Shown: positions 23,902 through 37,150, numbered from the stretch's first letter. The stretch: DNA of 64,000 bases from CAZGIF01 sp964526045 (GCA_964526045.1 CAZGIF010000002.1:285107-349106); one strand, 5' to 3'. The notes: generated from the letters alone by a model not told the origin. Numbers and translations are program-made.

Positions 23902-26268
23902 ATGAAATTACACGTTATCTTATGATGACTTATGATGTACCTTCTTTTGTCTATATCTAGCGTTTTTGCAAGACAAGCATGTTTTGATTTTGATGATGTA
24001 GATGCAGAACTCTGTGTTAATATTGATAGAAGTGGAAATGATTATGATGTTGAAAGTACATTAAAATCATGAAAAAAAGCACAAATATATTGTCAGATAA
24101 AAACTCCTCAAAATATTTGAGCAACAATTTATAGTATCAATAATTGTAATGATTCATTTGAGTATGATTGATCAAGAAATGGAGAATTGACTGTCTATAT
24201 GTATGTTGATACACAAATTATAACAGCATATTATGATATTGATGATGAAGCATGGGATGAAGAAGGAAGTCACTCAATAGATGATAATAATAGTAATAAT
24301 AATGGAGAAGCAGAAAGCATAAGAATAACACCAGAAGATAGTAGTCCAGATACAAATGAACGAATAGATGTAACATTTGAGATCGAGGATGAAGATGGAG
24401 ATACAGTAGAGGATTATAGAAATGGAATAGAATTTGATGTGTATTATAGAACAAGTAGTAGCTCAAGCCGAACAAAAACAACATCAAGCACGTACTATGA
24501 AATAAGTAGTTCGTACGAAGATGGATATGCGTTTCGTAGTCTAGATGATGGAGAAAGAAAAATAACGAACTTCATTAGATTCAAAAAAGAGTATGAGTAT
24601 AGACTTGATGTAAAAGATGAAGATGATAGTAGTATAGACTGATCTAGAATATTTTCTGTTTGATCTTCAGATGATAATAATAGTAATAATAATGGAGAAG
24701 CAGAAAGCATAAGAATAACGCCAGAAGATAGTAGTCCAGATACAAATGAACGAATAGATGTAACATTTGAGATTGAGGATGAAGATGGAGATACAGTAGA
24801 GGATTATAGAAACGGCATAGAGTTTACAGTGTATTATAGAACAAGCAATAGTTCAAGCCGAACAAAAACAACATCAAGTAGCTACTATGAAATAAGTACT
24901 TCATACAGAAATGGATACACATTTCGTAGCAGTGATGATGGAAAAAAGAAAATAACAAACTTCATTAGATTCAAAAAAGAATACGACTTTAGAATAGATG
25001 TAGAAGATGAAGATGATAGTAGTTTAGATTGAACAAGGATTATTTATGTAGGAGGAGCAGACAACAATGATGACGACAACGACAACGATAATGATAGCAA
25101 TAACGATAACGGAGAAGCAGAAAGTATTAGAATAACGCCAGAAGATAGTACTCCTGTCATAAATGAACGAATAGATATGACATTTGAAATTGAAGATGAA
25201 AACGGAGACACAGTAGAGGATTATAGAAATGGTGTAGAATTTTCGGTGTATTTTAGATTAAGTACAAATGGAAATCGAACAAAAACAACATCGAGTAGTT
25301 ATTATGAACTTAATGATACGTACAAAAATGGATATACATTTCGTAGTATTGATGATGGAGAGAAGAAAATAACCAACTTCATTAGATTTAAAAGAGATTA
25401 TGATTTTAGAGTAGATGTAGAAGATGAAGACGATAGTAGTGTAGATTGATCAAGGATTTTATATGTATGAAAATCAGATAGTAATAATAATGATAGTGAT
25501 GAAAGATACGCAGATGCAAGTTCTTTTCAAGTAAGTGCTGATGCAACTCCAGATATCTGAGAATATGTAGATATCCAATTAAGAGCTATTAAATCTAATG
25601 GTGGAGCAGAAGATGATTATAACAATGTTGTAGGGTTTAGAATTCGATATGATCCAAACGACGATGAGATGTTTACTTCTTCTGAAGAGGTTAGTTCGTA
25701 TGATTTTGATAACACAAATCTCTTTACATTGAGATGAACATATGAAGATTGATCGTTTTCTTATAGCCAAAACGGATCTTCTTACCAAAATATAAATGAT
25801 TTTATAAAATTCGAAAAAAAGGGTTATTATAGAATTAGATGGTATGATGAAGATAAAACTTCAATTTATTGACAAAAAGACTTTGAAGTTGGGATGGATA
25901 ATGATGACTCAGATTCTACTTCAAATGGAAGAGATATGTTCACAATGGTAACAAATGAAGACACTCCTGAACTCAATGAGCGCGTTGATCTTTATGTTAT
26001 CGCAAGAGAAAATGGAAAGATTCAAACAAATTACAACGATAGAGTGAACTTTCTTGTTCAAAGAAAATGAACAAATGGACAATATACAACCGCATCAACT
26101 ACATATTATTTTATGAGTAGATCTTCAACGATTTTGGATATGAATGGTAAAAAGTATGACAAACTCAATGACCGAATTTATTTCAAAACAAGAGGTAGTT
26201 ATAGAGTAAAGATTTATGCTGACCAAGATTCTAGTATGAATTGATATGAATACTTTGTTGTCAAATAA
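23902..26268 (+). CDS. secreted repeat-rich surface protein, 788 aa
   Basis: Signal peptide (MKLHVILGGLMMYLLLSISSVFA). After about 130 residues come five units of about 130 residues each. The first three are nearly identical (GEAESIRITPEDS, ERIDVTFEIEDEDGDTVEDYRNG, ITNFIRFKK, DEDDSS) and are joined by Asp/Asn/Ser-rich linkers; units four and five are diverged. The pattern of alternating strands suggests stacked Ig-like beta-sandwiches with acidic, possibly Ca-binding, linkers. It is probably an adhesin or surface stalk. The gene ends at TAA 26266-26268 and is followed by a hairpin terminator. Confidence 0.85.
24304..25500 (+). repeat. tandem coding repeats of about 390-417 bp (three near-identical units)
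   Basis: Units begin at 24304, 24694 and 25111 with GGAGAAGCAGAAAG. Units one and two are almost identical at the nucleotide level over their first 100 bases. The high DNA identity, including synonymous positions, indicates recent duplication or ongoing gene conversion. The linkers are imperfect AAT/GAT trinucleotide runs. Confidence 0.9.
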
Positions 26269-26301
26269 AGTTATTACTCAGATATTCGTTTAGTTTCATC
26301 C

Positions 26302-26345
26302 AAAAAAAATGCTTTGTGTGCTATGTGCTCACGAAGCGTTTTTGT
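26302..26345 (+). terminator. intrinsic terminator after the surface protein
   Basis: GCTTTGTG and CACGAAGC form an 8 bp stem with an A run before and a T run after, 34 bases past the stop codon. Confidence 0.75.
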
Positions 26346-26512
26346 TTACAGAAAAAAAATGAATTACTTTGTTTTGATAAAAATGCCAATGCCTCACTCA
26401 TCAAAATATACAAAGTCAACACTAGATTGCAGTCAGGTTGATTCTTTTTTTGTTTTATACTTTCTGCATGTATACTAGACTAGTGAAAAGTTTTTGTTCT
26501 GTATCGCTTTGT

Positions 26513-29035
26513 ATGAAACATGTTCTAAAGTACAGTTTAGCTACAATTCTTGTGCTTGTAATCAATTGTGGTATCTTATATTTTTTGACAGATGGTGGGC
26601 TTGATCTTGCCTTTGCTCAAGACACAAGCAGCTGATCGAGTCTGGATGAAACGATGTTTGACCTAACCAATATTTTTCAATGAGTTTTGAAGTTGATTTA
26701 TATTATACTTCGACCTTTATTGGTTGTTGCAGGAAATGCTTTGGACAATACATTTGTCTATGGTGAATTCCTCAACCTTGATGCAGCGTTGCGACAAATG
26801 TGGAATATTTCCAAAAACTTTGCAAACTTTGCTTTGTGATTTTGAATTTTATTTTATATTTTCAAGTATATTTTTGCGTTTGGTGATGGAACAGAGGTCA
26901 AAGATGTGTTATGGAAAAGTTTGTTAGCGGGTGTGTGAATACAAATGAGTTGGTTTTTGTTGGGAGCAATTATAGATATTTCTACAATTGCAACGTATGC
27001 GTTAGGCTGACTTCCAATGACTCTTATCAACCAAACACAACTAGGTAATCATCCTATTATATGAATTCATACTGTCGTAGATTTATGAAATGACAAAAGT
27101 AAAATATCTGACAAGATATCCTATTCTATGTATTATTCATGGTGAGATACAAATTATGCGCCCTGTATTATGGTCAATGATTTTATTGTTGGGAGGCAAT
27201 TTGATGATGTTGCTAGCAAAAAAAAGAATATCGTTTTTGACCCAGATTGGTGTGTGTATAACAATTTTATGATGGTGAATATCAAAGATATAACAGAGTC
27301 TACCAAATCTATCAAGTCTGATGAGTGAATTTCTAATCAAAAAGTCAAAAATGATACAGTAACGAGTGCAGTCAACTGATTTTTTAATGGAAAAGATGAA
27401 AATGCTGCATTTTTGAAATGAGTTGTCTATACTAAGTACTTAGCAGATCCATGAGCAAGATCAATACAAGTAGCTGTAGAATGAGAAACAACACCAAAAG
27501 CCATCAAAATTCCAAATGATGTCAAACTGCTGCAAGAAATGGAGTGATCAACAGAAAAGTATGAGCGAGTAGAAGAATTTCAAAAAAGATGCGAATGAAA
27601 TGTCAATAAATGATGATGTGGTATGTTTCTCAAAGATTTGTTAGAAAAATCCGAATGATTTGTTTGACCATTAGTTACATTGTACGTTAGTATGCTTAAC
27701 TTTGCTGATCTACATGTCTCGACTGTTGGGTGAGGTTGATGAAAAACAAGTTATGCAACATTTTTTGAGTTTGCACTCAAAGCAGCGACATGAATTATGA
27801 TGATCATACCTTTGATTACATTGGCGATCGTACTCGTTATTAGAGTCGGTATTTTGTGGGTGATAATAGCAACATCACCGCTTTTGATTATTTGATTGGT
27901 TTTTTATGAAGAAGGGCTAAATAGTTTACCACTTTGAGGTATGAAGCTTGATGTAAAGAGTATAATATGACTTATCTTTGCTCCCGTGCTTCTTGTATTT
28001 GCATTGTCAATTAGTTTGTTGTTTTTGTATACACTACAAGATTCTATTTATGATCAAGAACATTCTCAAGTACGGGAAGGACTGGGGTTGACTATTGCAC
28101 CGTGAGCAACTGCAACAGAAGAATGTATGAATGCTCGAGGTTTGTTTGATGTTTGTTATGAAGTTGGACTTAAGTATCCTTGAGGGTGAGTATATGCTGA
28201 CATGTTTGCACGATTGATCATGAATGGATTTGGTTTATGACTTGTGTGGACGCTTGTGTTTGCTGCAATCAATGCAACAAGTATGACAAAATGAATAGCA
28301 GAATCAGTTACAAAAACTATGACCTGAATCGCTACAGCAATTCCTATTGGTTGAGTTAGTGTATCCTCAATTTGAAGTTTTAAAGATGCTATCGAGAATT
28401 CTGCAAAAAAGAAGTTTATTGATAAACCAAATAGTGAATCAAGAGCTGCTACACAAAGCATTGTAGACTGAATATTTAATCCAGATGATGGATGATCAGA
28501 AAAAGTATCAAATGCTATTGATAAAATAAATAAAAACTCTGCTTCAATATGAGATATCCAATGATTCGATGATACCAACGCAAAAGATCGAGAGAGTATA
28601 GTCAAAACTTGAACAGATAAAAAATGATCTGAACTAAAATCAGAAGCAGTTGGGAGGTTAACACAAGAGTATGTCCAAAAAATAGAAAAACTCGCTGAAA
28701 GTGAAAACAAAGCTGACAAAAAGAAAGCACTTGATTTGTTGAATGCGGATATTTTTCAAGAAACAAAAGATACACTTATAGATAAACTCAAAAAAGATAC
28801 CTATTTTGACTCACTTGTAAAAGACAAAGCTAATAAATATGTCCTAGAAAAAGAAGAGGAAAATGAAGAAGAAGGTGGTGATAAAAATTGAAAAGATAAA
28901 AAATGAAAAGATCAGAAGAAAGAAGAGACTGGAAATAAGAATGGGACATCTGAAAAAGTGCCTACTGATTGAGATGCTGCTAGTGACAACACTAATGCGA
29001 ATGCAACAAATCAATCAAGTTCAGATCAGAGCTAG
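26513..29035 (+). CDS. polytopic membrane protein A, VirB6/TrbL-like, 840 aa
   Basis: A signal-anchor start (MKHVLKYSLATILVLV) is followed by helices near residues 60-165. A large outer loop comes next, then another helix bundle (about 420-610), and a long charged Lys/Glu-rich cytoplasmic tail (about 620-840). The N-terminal part shares NISKNFANF, IQMSWFL and GAIIDISTIATY with the next gene, so the two are paralogues. This layout resembles VirB6/TrbL-type channel components of type IV secretion, and such paired proteins are common in CPR genomes, but I cannot confirm the family by eye. ATG 26513 is chosen for its signal-like start; the frame is open upstream. Confidence 0.7.
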
Positions 29036-29081
29036 CTAACCTATCTTCACTACAGTCAGATTTTATTTTTGTTTCTCTTGT

Positions 29082-31052
29082 ATGAAAAAATTGCACATAT
29101 ACATAGTTGTTTGTGTTATTGCTGGTATCTTGTTGTGTACGCCGTTTGATGCGGTCTACGCGGCTTGAGGTGATTCAGACATGGCTCAAACTCTTGGAAA
29201 TGTTGCACACCTTATTATTGGTATGTTGTCGTGGTTATGGGTTTTGCTGGCGGCACTGGCATGAAAGCTTCTTACCAATGACCTTGTGTATGGAGAGTTT
29301 ATTAATCTTGATCAATCTTTGTTTAAATTGCGAAATATCTCCAAAAATTTTGCTAACTTTTTGCTTGGGTTTTTGTTTTTGTGGACAATTCTCAAATATT
29401 TTATTGATAAAGAAGAATCGGCCTGACAGCTGGTCAAGTCTATCGTGTGATTTATTGTTGGGTGAATTGCGATACAAATGAGTTGGTTTTTGGTTGGTGC
29501 GATTATAGATGTGAGTACTATTATGACTGTTTCTTTGGGTGCATTCCCATCTTTGGTGATAAACCAAGACCAACAGCTCCAAGCTACCTTGCAAAATCAA
29601 AAAGTTCGTCTCCCCAAAAAGGTCTTACTTAATTTTCAAAATACATGAGATCAGCCTTTTCAAGAGGTGTTTTATGAACAAGCTAATACGTATGCTACTG
29701 CAGATGAAGCCCAAATACAAGAAGAAGAGGTTACATTAGAAGAGTTTTTGGATACAATATCTCCTACGTCAGAATCACTCGCATGACCAATGATTTATAT
29801 TGGAACATCTGTATTTCATGTACAAGATTATCTCACAATGACCAATAATACAGGTTTTACTGATTGGTCAGACTTGATCGCAACGATTTTTCTCAAAGCA
29901 TGAGTCTTGATTTTGTTTTCCTTTTTTATGTTGCTCTTGGTTGTTGCAAGTGTTATTAGAGTTGTATACTTGTGGTTATTTATAGCAATTTCACCATTTA
30001 TGTTTTTGCTCTATTTTTTGGAGACTCTACAAGGGACAGGATCTAGTCTCAATGAAGGGCTTAAAGGAAATGAAAAATTATGAGATATTTGATTTATGTC
30101 GTTTCTTTCATTGGTGTTTATGCCTGTATTATATATTGCTTACATAGGAATTGGTATGATTATGCTTATCACAATGCAAAAGATTCTTGTGAATAACGAG
30201 AATGGTGGTATTTTTGTCAATGATAGTACACAAATTACGAATGATAGTATTCAAGTGTTGGATAGTAGTATTACAATACTTTGAAATATACGACCAAACT
30301 GGCAAAATGATACCGCAACTACCATCACTGATATGCTCTTGATGGTTGTCTGACTTATTATTTTGTGATGACTTGTGTATCTTGCGTCTAGTACTAGACC
30401 AGATTTTGTAAAAAACACAGTTCAAAGTGTTCGTACGTTTGGTTCTGAAATTGCAAAAGCTACTCCTGTCTTTGGAAAAATGAATTATAATTCTCTCACT
30501 TCATGAAGTGATGGACTAATTAGTAAAGTGAAGAGAAAGTTTGAAGATGAAGAAGGAAATAGAAAAGCTGCAATTCAAGATAAAACAGATGAATTATTTA
30601 ATCTAAAAACAACTTTATGAAATAAATCTTATGTTGATCTGCAAAAATATGCACAAAAAGATGTTATTAATGACTCAAAGTGATGAAGTAGTATGTTTTT
30701 GAATAAGGCGAGAGATGCTGTTTCAAATTTATCAGAGGAAGATGCAACAAGGATTCCTTGATGATATTTATCATTGACTAATGATAGACAGTTGGGATCT
30801 TCATTTACAAATTGGTTTGCTAATAATTGACAAAAAATAGTTAAATTCTATAACAATGAACATTTGAATCATAAAATTAATGTAACTCCTGAATCTTGAC
30901 AGTCTTTTGAGGATTTTGTAAAATCAATATCAGAGAAAAAATCAAAAACACAGTTTTTGAAGCGATTACATACTTCTATGGGATGATCTTCTGGTGATAG
31001 TATTGATAACCAACATTCATATAGAGATTTTCTCAAGGCAAAACTCAAATAG
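29082..31052 (+). CDS. polytopic membrane protein B, VirB6/TrbL-like, 656 aa
   Basis: Starts 46 bases after the previous gene. The signal sequence MKKLHIYIVVCVIAG is followed by helices that mirror protein A (NISKNFANFLLG, IQMSWFLVGAIID), a loop, a second helix bundle (about 255-450) and a soluble C-terminal domain of about 200 residues. Paralogy with A over the first 160 residues is clear; the C-termini are unrelated. The proteins may form a heteromeric channel, perhaps serving the large effector-like proteins encoded elsewhere in the window. A strong terminator follows. Confidence 0.72.
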
Positions 31053-31071
31053 TATCGCTGGAGTATGCTGT

Positions 31072-31105
31072 ACAAAAAGTCGTGAAACAATTCACGGCTT
31101 TTTGT
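31072..31105 (+). terminator. intrinsic terminator
   Basis: AAAAAGTCGTGAA, a four-base loop, and TTCACGGCTTTTT form a nearly perfect stem ending in T's, 20 bases after the stop of membrane protein B. Confidence 0.9.
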
Positions 31106-31277
31106 ATTTTGTTTTTTGTTTGCAAATCTTGTTAGTATCTGTAGTATCTTTGCATATGTATGTTGTCTCACAGAGTTAGAAATAGTGTCTCACGTATTTT
31201 GTTACAAAAGACCTAATGTATTGTGATGGTATTTCTAACTAGGTGGCTTCATACGCATTTATTTTTTTTGCATATGT

Positions 31278-33410
31278 ATGACCATTGTTTCTATGAAATT
31301 TGACCAAAAAGAACACTCTTTTGATCGAGCTTGACAGTCATTTACCTTTAGTACTTGAATGCTTGCTCCACAAGCAGACGGAGCTGCACTTGTTTCTATT
31401 TGAGAAAATACATTGTTGGTAACAACAGTAATGGAAAGAAATGCTTCGCCTGACAGAGATTTTATGCCACTTGGTATTGATCGAAAAGATTATTTTCCTG
31501 CTGCGGGTAAAATTGGGGGAGGTCAGTATAGAAAGAGAGAATGAAGACCATCTGACAATGCAGTTTTGTATGCGAGAATGACGGATAGAGCATTGAGACC
31601 TTTGTTCCCAAAATGAATGGTAAATGATACTGTGATTACTATTACGCCTATGCAAATAGATAAACAACAAGATTTGTGAGTGTTGAGTATTATTGGATCT
31701 TCTTTGACAACAATGTTGGCCTGAATTCCTTTTGCTTGACCTGTATGAGCAGTGAGAATTTGATATATTGATGGAGAGTTTGTTATAAATCCAACTGGTG
31801 AGCAAAGACAAACGACAGAATTGAATCTTTTGGTTGCATGACCAAAATGACTTATCAATATGATTGAATGTGATGCTAAACAAGTGCCTGAATCTATTCT
31901 GTTACAAGCGTTTGAACTAGGACAACAACATATTGACATGATATGTGACCAACAAACTGCATTTTTGTCTTGATGTGCTATAACGCCAAAAACTATCGTC
32001 GTTACAAAGCCATCAAAAGAATTACTTGCTACGATTGCTACAATTTTGCCACACGATATGTTGTCTCAGTTGTTTGGTAATACAAAAGTATCGTTTAATG
32101 AATTATTTTCAGAATTTCAGTCGCTTACACTTACAACACTTGCAGGTGCAATTGCAGACTCATCTCAAAGTGACGTTACGCAAACACTAGTCAAAATGTG
32201 AGTCTTTCAAGTTGTGAAAGATGCAATTAGAAAAAGAACTTTAGATCAAGATAAAAGAATTGATGATAGAGATAGTACACAAATTAGACCACTCCTTTCA
32301 AAAGTATGATTATTCAAAAGAACTCATGGTTCTGGGTTGTTTTGGAGATGAGATACACAAGTACTTAGTACGGTAACATTGTGAGCTCCTTGAGATGTAC
32401 AAGTCATTGATAGTATGGAAGATGATCAAGTTGAACAAAGATATATGCATCATTATAACTTCCCATGATATTCAGTCAATGAAGCAAAAATGAGTAGATG
32501 ACCATGAAGAAGAGAAGTCTGACACGGTGCATTGGCAGAAAAGGCCTTGGAGCATGTTTTGCCATCGAAAGTAGATTTTCCTTATACAATGAGAGTTGTT
32601 TCTGAGTGTCTTGCATCATGAGGTTCTACTTCACAAGCATCTGTTTGTGCTTCAACATTAGCTCTTTTGGATGCATGAGTTCCTTTGCAAGCGCCAGTAG
32701 CTTGAATTGCAATGTGACTGATGACAGAATACAATGGTGATACTATCTCAAAATACTCTGTACTCACGGATTTGATGTGAACGGAAGATTTTGTGTGAGA
32801 TATGGATTTTAAAGTTGCATGAACAAAAACATGAGTCACTGCAATTCAATTGGATACAAAAATAGTTGGTCTAACATCAGAGATTATACAAAAAACAATT
32901 GCTGACTCAAAAACAATTAGAGATGAAATTTTGGATTTTATGGGACAAACGATTGCTACGCATCGTTCTGCCTTGAGTCCATTTGCTCCAAAAATGTCTA
33001 GTTTTCAAATCAATCCAGACAAAGTACGTGAAGTTATTGGAAAATGATGAGAAACAATAGACAAGATTATAGAAAAAGCGAATTGAGTAAAAATAGATTT
33101 TCAAGATGATGGAACGGTCTTTATCTCTGATATGTCTCAAGAAAATATTGATATTGCTACCAAACTTATCAAAGATATTGCTGAGGATTTGCCACTCAAA
33201 AAACCATTAGATGGAAAAGTAATAAGAGTAGAACAATATGGTATATTTGTATCATTACCAAAATGAAAATCTGGACTTGTACATGGAAAATCTATGTGAC
33301 CTGTCAAAGGAAGAGCAGTAGAACAACATTTTAAAGTTGGAGATACAGTTACTGTTATTGTGCAAAGTATTGATTCTCAAGGAAGATTGGTTCTCGAGTT
33401 ACCTCAATAA
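31278..33410 (+). CDS. pnp: polyribonucleotide nucleotidyltransferase (PNPase)
   Basis: The 710-residue product has two RNase PH domains, a KH domain and an S1 domain in the standard order. Markers include ADGAALVSIGENTLLVTTV, PDRDFMPLG, GKIGGGQYRKREGRPSDN, RRGDTQVLSTVTLG, YNFPGYSVNEAKMSRGPGRR and GHGALAEKAL. The KH GxxG is in EVIGKGGETIDKI, and S1 is at GKVIRVEQYGIFVSLPKG. It degrades RNA 3' to 5' by phosphorolysis. More than 40 of its glycines are TGA. ATG 31278 is chosen; ATG 31293 (MKFDQK) is an alternative start. Confidence 0.97.
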
Positions 33411-33435
33411 CAAACTATACAACAAAAAACAAAAA

Positions 33436-33471
33436 AGTAACGCTGACTGCCCGTCAGTGTTCTTTTTTTTT
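33436..33471 (+). terminator. intrinsic terminator after pnp
   Basis: AACGCTGAC, a short C-rich loop and GTCAGTGTT, then a run of T's, 29 bases past the pnp stop. Confidence 0.88.
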
Positions 33472-33535
33472 GTGAAAGTAGAGCAAATTTGTATATACTA
33501 GTTATATATTTTATTCTACTATATTCTTTGAGCAG

Positions 33536-35074
33536 ATGACAATCTCTACTACGGTTCCACAAGTGTGATCAAAAAACACAACAACGAAAGTTTCTGAAGC
33601 AACGACAACATGAGATGCTATTGCAATGGCAAAACCTGTGATAGAAAAAGAGTGATACGAAGTGTCCTACGAAGTTATGGACGGTATGTTGTATGTCAAT
33701 AGACTACAAGAATCTAATGGAGCTATGGAAAGAATAGACTTTGCATTGGGGCATAAACACAAAGTTATTAGATCTAATTCTGGTAAGATTTTGTATTGGT
33801 CTGATAATGTTTATTATACAGATAGAAATGGTCATGTCCACCAAATTCAGCTTCCAGAAACATTTGATCTTAATTTGTGAGCATACTATGTTTTGGAAAA
33901 TGTATTTGAGAAAACAAATATGTTTGTGATTTACAAAAGTCCTCAACATCATGAAGATAAATGAATTTGCTTTATTTTTGATATTCAAACGCATACTGCC
34001 GTTTCTCTTTTGGCAAGCAAGGATTTTCACAACGCGATCATAAGCAATGTTAACAATATTCATTTTTTCTGCAAATCTATAGTCAAAGGATATATCGTTG
34101 TTGAGCTTGGACATGTTATCCAGAAATTTATTTTCAAAAACATTGTTGCAAAAGAAAAAAACCACTTTGAAGCTATTATTGGAGATATGCAACAGTTAGA
34201 CATGTGAAGTGTTTCAATTACAAAACAGTGAGTCTTGTTGCATGTTCCTTACGACTCACAATCACATATGCAATGATTGTCATGAGAGTTTAGTTATAGA
34301 GTGAAAGAGGGGCTTATTCATGTGACTGACACAGAAAAAGAGGTTTCATATGTCTGTCAAATTCCAGAAAACCACCTTATCAAAGAAGTACATTTGGACG
34401 CACAATGAAATCTTTTTGGATTAGCTCGTTCTTGATATGACAATATTTTGTCTTTGGTATATGCGTCTATCAACAGTTGATATGAAGATATTATGACAGT
34501 AGTCGTTGGGTATCAAAAGATTCTTTCATTGACTATTATGCAAACAAAAGAAGACACGAATCTTGTTTTTGTCTGAAAAGAGGAGAATAAACCTCGAGAA
34601 CTAGTAATATTTTCATTCGCGTCAGGCAAAAATCTTTCATACACATATCCACTCAAAGCATCGGATCTTAATGGTGATTTGTATATTTGGTATACAAAAG
34701 ATGAATACAAATTGACTGTAATTTCTAAAAGTGATAATCCTACGGTTGTATCTTGCAAGTCGTTTGCACTTCACCCAGACGCTCCAAAAGTACAATATTC
34801 ATTTCAACAAAAACAAAAAAAAGAAAAGGAATCTGAATGGTATCACAAAGAAGTCTTGGAAAAAGGTTTACCAAGCTATGCCGTTCTCAAAAAAGAGAAC
34901 GAAGATCTTAAAGAGTTTTTGGAAACGATCAAATACTTTTTTAACAGTTTTACTGTTCAAAGCAAAAAAACATTATTATGAGATCTGAAAGAACATATAC
35001 ATTTTGATACAGATCAAGCAATTAGTTTATATAAATCCATTACTGATCATCCTGTCTACAAAAAAGAGGATTAA
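33536..35074 (+). CDS. hypothetical protein, 512 aa, possible beta-propeller
   Basis: Framed by ATG 33536 and TAA 35072-35074. The N-terminal 40 residues are Thr/Lys-rich and disordered with no signal peptide. Residues 45-440 are beta-rich with repeated short strands separated by Gly or Asn (SGKILYWSDNVYYTD, QGNLFGLARSGYDN, NGDLYIWYTKDEY), which could be propeller blades. The last 90 residues are charged and helical. No family is recognised. It stands alone between two terminators, so it is a single-gene transcript. Confidence 0.75.
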
Positions 35075-35077
35075 TTG

Positions 35078-35107
35078 CTTACTCCCAACATTTGGGAGCT
35101 TTTTTTT
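35078..35107 (+). terminator. intrinsic terminator
   Basis: CTCCCAA and TTGGGAG around a three-base loop, followed by eight T's, directly after the preceding stop codon. Confidence 0.9.
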
Positions 35108-35199
35108 GCATTTTCTGCAAAAACTCTTGCATTTTTTCGTAGCATGTATATACTCTGGGTGCTACCTACTTAGAATTCTTTTATATTATACACTATATT

Positions 35200-37080
35200 A
35201 TGTGAAAAATTATTTGAATAGATTTGGGAACGACAAATTCCTGTGTTGCACACATGTTGTGAGGAAAACACGAAATTATTGCAAATGCAGAATGAAATAG
35301 AACAACACCATCTATTGTTTATATCAAATGAGATGAGCTGTTGGTATGAGATTTGGCAAAAAGAAAAGCTATACTTGAACCAAAAAATGTTGTCTATGAA
35401 GTGAAAAGGTTTATTGGTATGAACTATGACGATGTCAAAGACATTGCAAAATCTATGCCATATGAAACTAAAAAGTGAAAAGATGGAGGAGTTGTAATTG
35501 TTGTTGAAGGGAAAGAATATAAACCTGAACAAATTTCTTCTTTTATTCTCAATAAATTGAAAGAAGATGCAGAAAAGTTTCTAGGAACAAAAATTTCTCA
35601 GGCTGTAATTACAGTACCAGCGTATTTTAACGATGCTCAACGTAATGCTACAAAGACTGCATGAGAAATTGCTTGACTCAAAGTAGAAAGAATTATCAAT
35701 GAACCAACTGCTGCGTCATTGACGTATGGAGAAGGTAAGAATACTGATGAAAAAGTTCTTGTTTTTGATTTGTGAGGGTGAACATTTGATGTAACTATTC
35801 TAGAGATTTGATCAGAATGAACATTTCAAGTATTGTCTACAAGTTGAGATACTCATCTTTGATGAGCAGATTTTGACCAAAGAATTATTGATGAACTTGT
35901 AAAGGATTTTAAACTAAAAGAAGGAATAGACCTAAAAGACAATGCTATGGCAATGCAACGTATCAAAGACGAAGCAGAAAATGCAAAGAAACAACTCTCT
36001 CAAACAGAAAAAGTAGACATTACGATTCCATTTATCACAACATGATCTGATGGAACGCCAAAGAATCTTTCTTACACTCTTTCTAGAGCTCATTTTGAAA
36101 AACTAAGTGCAGACCTTATCAAAAAATGTGCACATCCATTAGAAAATGCAGTTAATGATGCAAAAATTGAGACTGACGAAATAAATCAAGTTTTGCTCGT
36201 TGGTTGATCAACAAGAATGCCTTGGGTCAAAGATTTGATTGAAAAACAACTTAATAGAAAAGCAAAGGCAACAGTAAATCCTGATGAAGCCGTAGCTGCG
36301 TGAGCTGCTATTCAAGCATGAATTATTCAATGAGATGTACAAGATATACTTCTTTTGGATGTAACACCATTGTCATTGGCTGTAGAAGTTGAATGAGGAT
36401 TGGCAAATGTCATGATTCCTAGAAATACAACTATCCCTGCCAAAAAATCTCAAACATATACAACTGCAGTTGATGGACAATCAGCAGTAACTGTACATGT
36501 AACTCAATGAGAAAGAAAATTTGCAAAGGATAATAAGTCACTTGGACAGTTCAATCTCGAATGAATTCCTAGTAGTATGAAAAGATGACAACCTCAAATC
36601 GAAGTAACATTTGATATTGATGCAAATGGAATTATGCATGTATCTGCAAAAGAAAAATCAACGTGAGTAGAACAAAAAGTTACTATACAAGGAGCTACAG
36701 GAATCTCTGATGAAGAAATTGCAAAAGCAAAAGAAGATGCTGATAAGTTCTCAAAAGCTGATGAAGAAAGAGCAGAACTTGTTACTGTCAAAAACAAACT
36801 AGAACAAACAATCTACCAAGTAGAAAAAACAATGGAAGAACAAAAAGACAATATTGAAGAAGATATGAAGAAAAAACTTGATGAACTTTTGCAAGAATGA
36901 AATGAATTAAAATCTAAAGATGATGTAAAAAAAGAAGAAATTGAAACATACATTACAAAACTTGAAAAAGAATTTCAAGAACTGGCAAGTAAAGGACAAT
37001 CTGAAGCATGAAAAGATTGATCTGATGATAAAAAACCTGATACTGACAGCGTTGATGGAGAAGTGATTGATGCTGCGTAG
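35200..37080 (+). CDS. dnaK: chaperone DnaK (Hsp70)
   Basis: The 626-residue product begins MGKIIGIDLGTTNSCVA. It contains the ATPase signatures VFDLGGGTFDVTILEI and VLLVGGSTRMPWVKDLI, NEPTAASLTYG, the linker LLLDVTPLSLAVEVEGG, and an acidic C-terminal tail ending DGEVIDAA. Length is normal for DnaK. The second codon is TGA and most invariant glycines are TGA, the clearest proof of code 25 here. No grpE or dnaJ lies beside it and no CIRCE element was seen. A 35-base piece of its 3' end recurs at 39,129. Confidence 0.98.
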
Positions 37081-37116
37081 TTTTTTGATTTCAAGTACGT
37101 TGAGTATATCTCTATT

Positions 37117-37150
37117 TAAAAACCACATATCGAAAGATATGTGGTTTTTA
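37117..37150 (+). terminator. intrinsic terminator after dnaK
   Basis: AAACCACATATC, GAAA tetraloop, GATATGTGGTTT, then T's. The stem is identical to the hairpin at 19,433-19,468. Confidence 0.92.

Noticed and set aside
28156..28719. Minus-strand open frame of 187 codons
   Set aside because: Antisense shadow of the VirB6-like protein A gene; low-complexity Ser-rich product.
31338..31939. Two overlapping minus-strand open frames within pnp
   Set aside because: The plus strand encodes a complete PNPase here; the antisense frames lack motifs.
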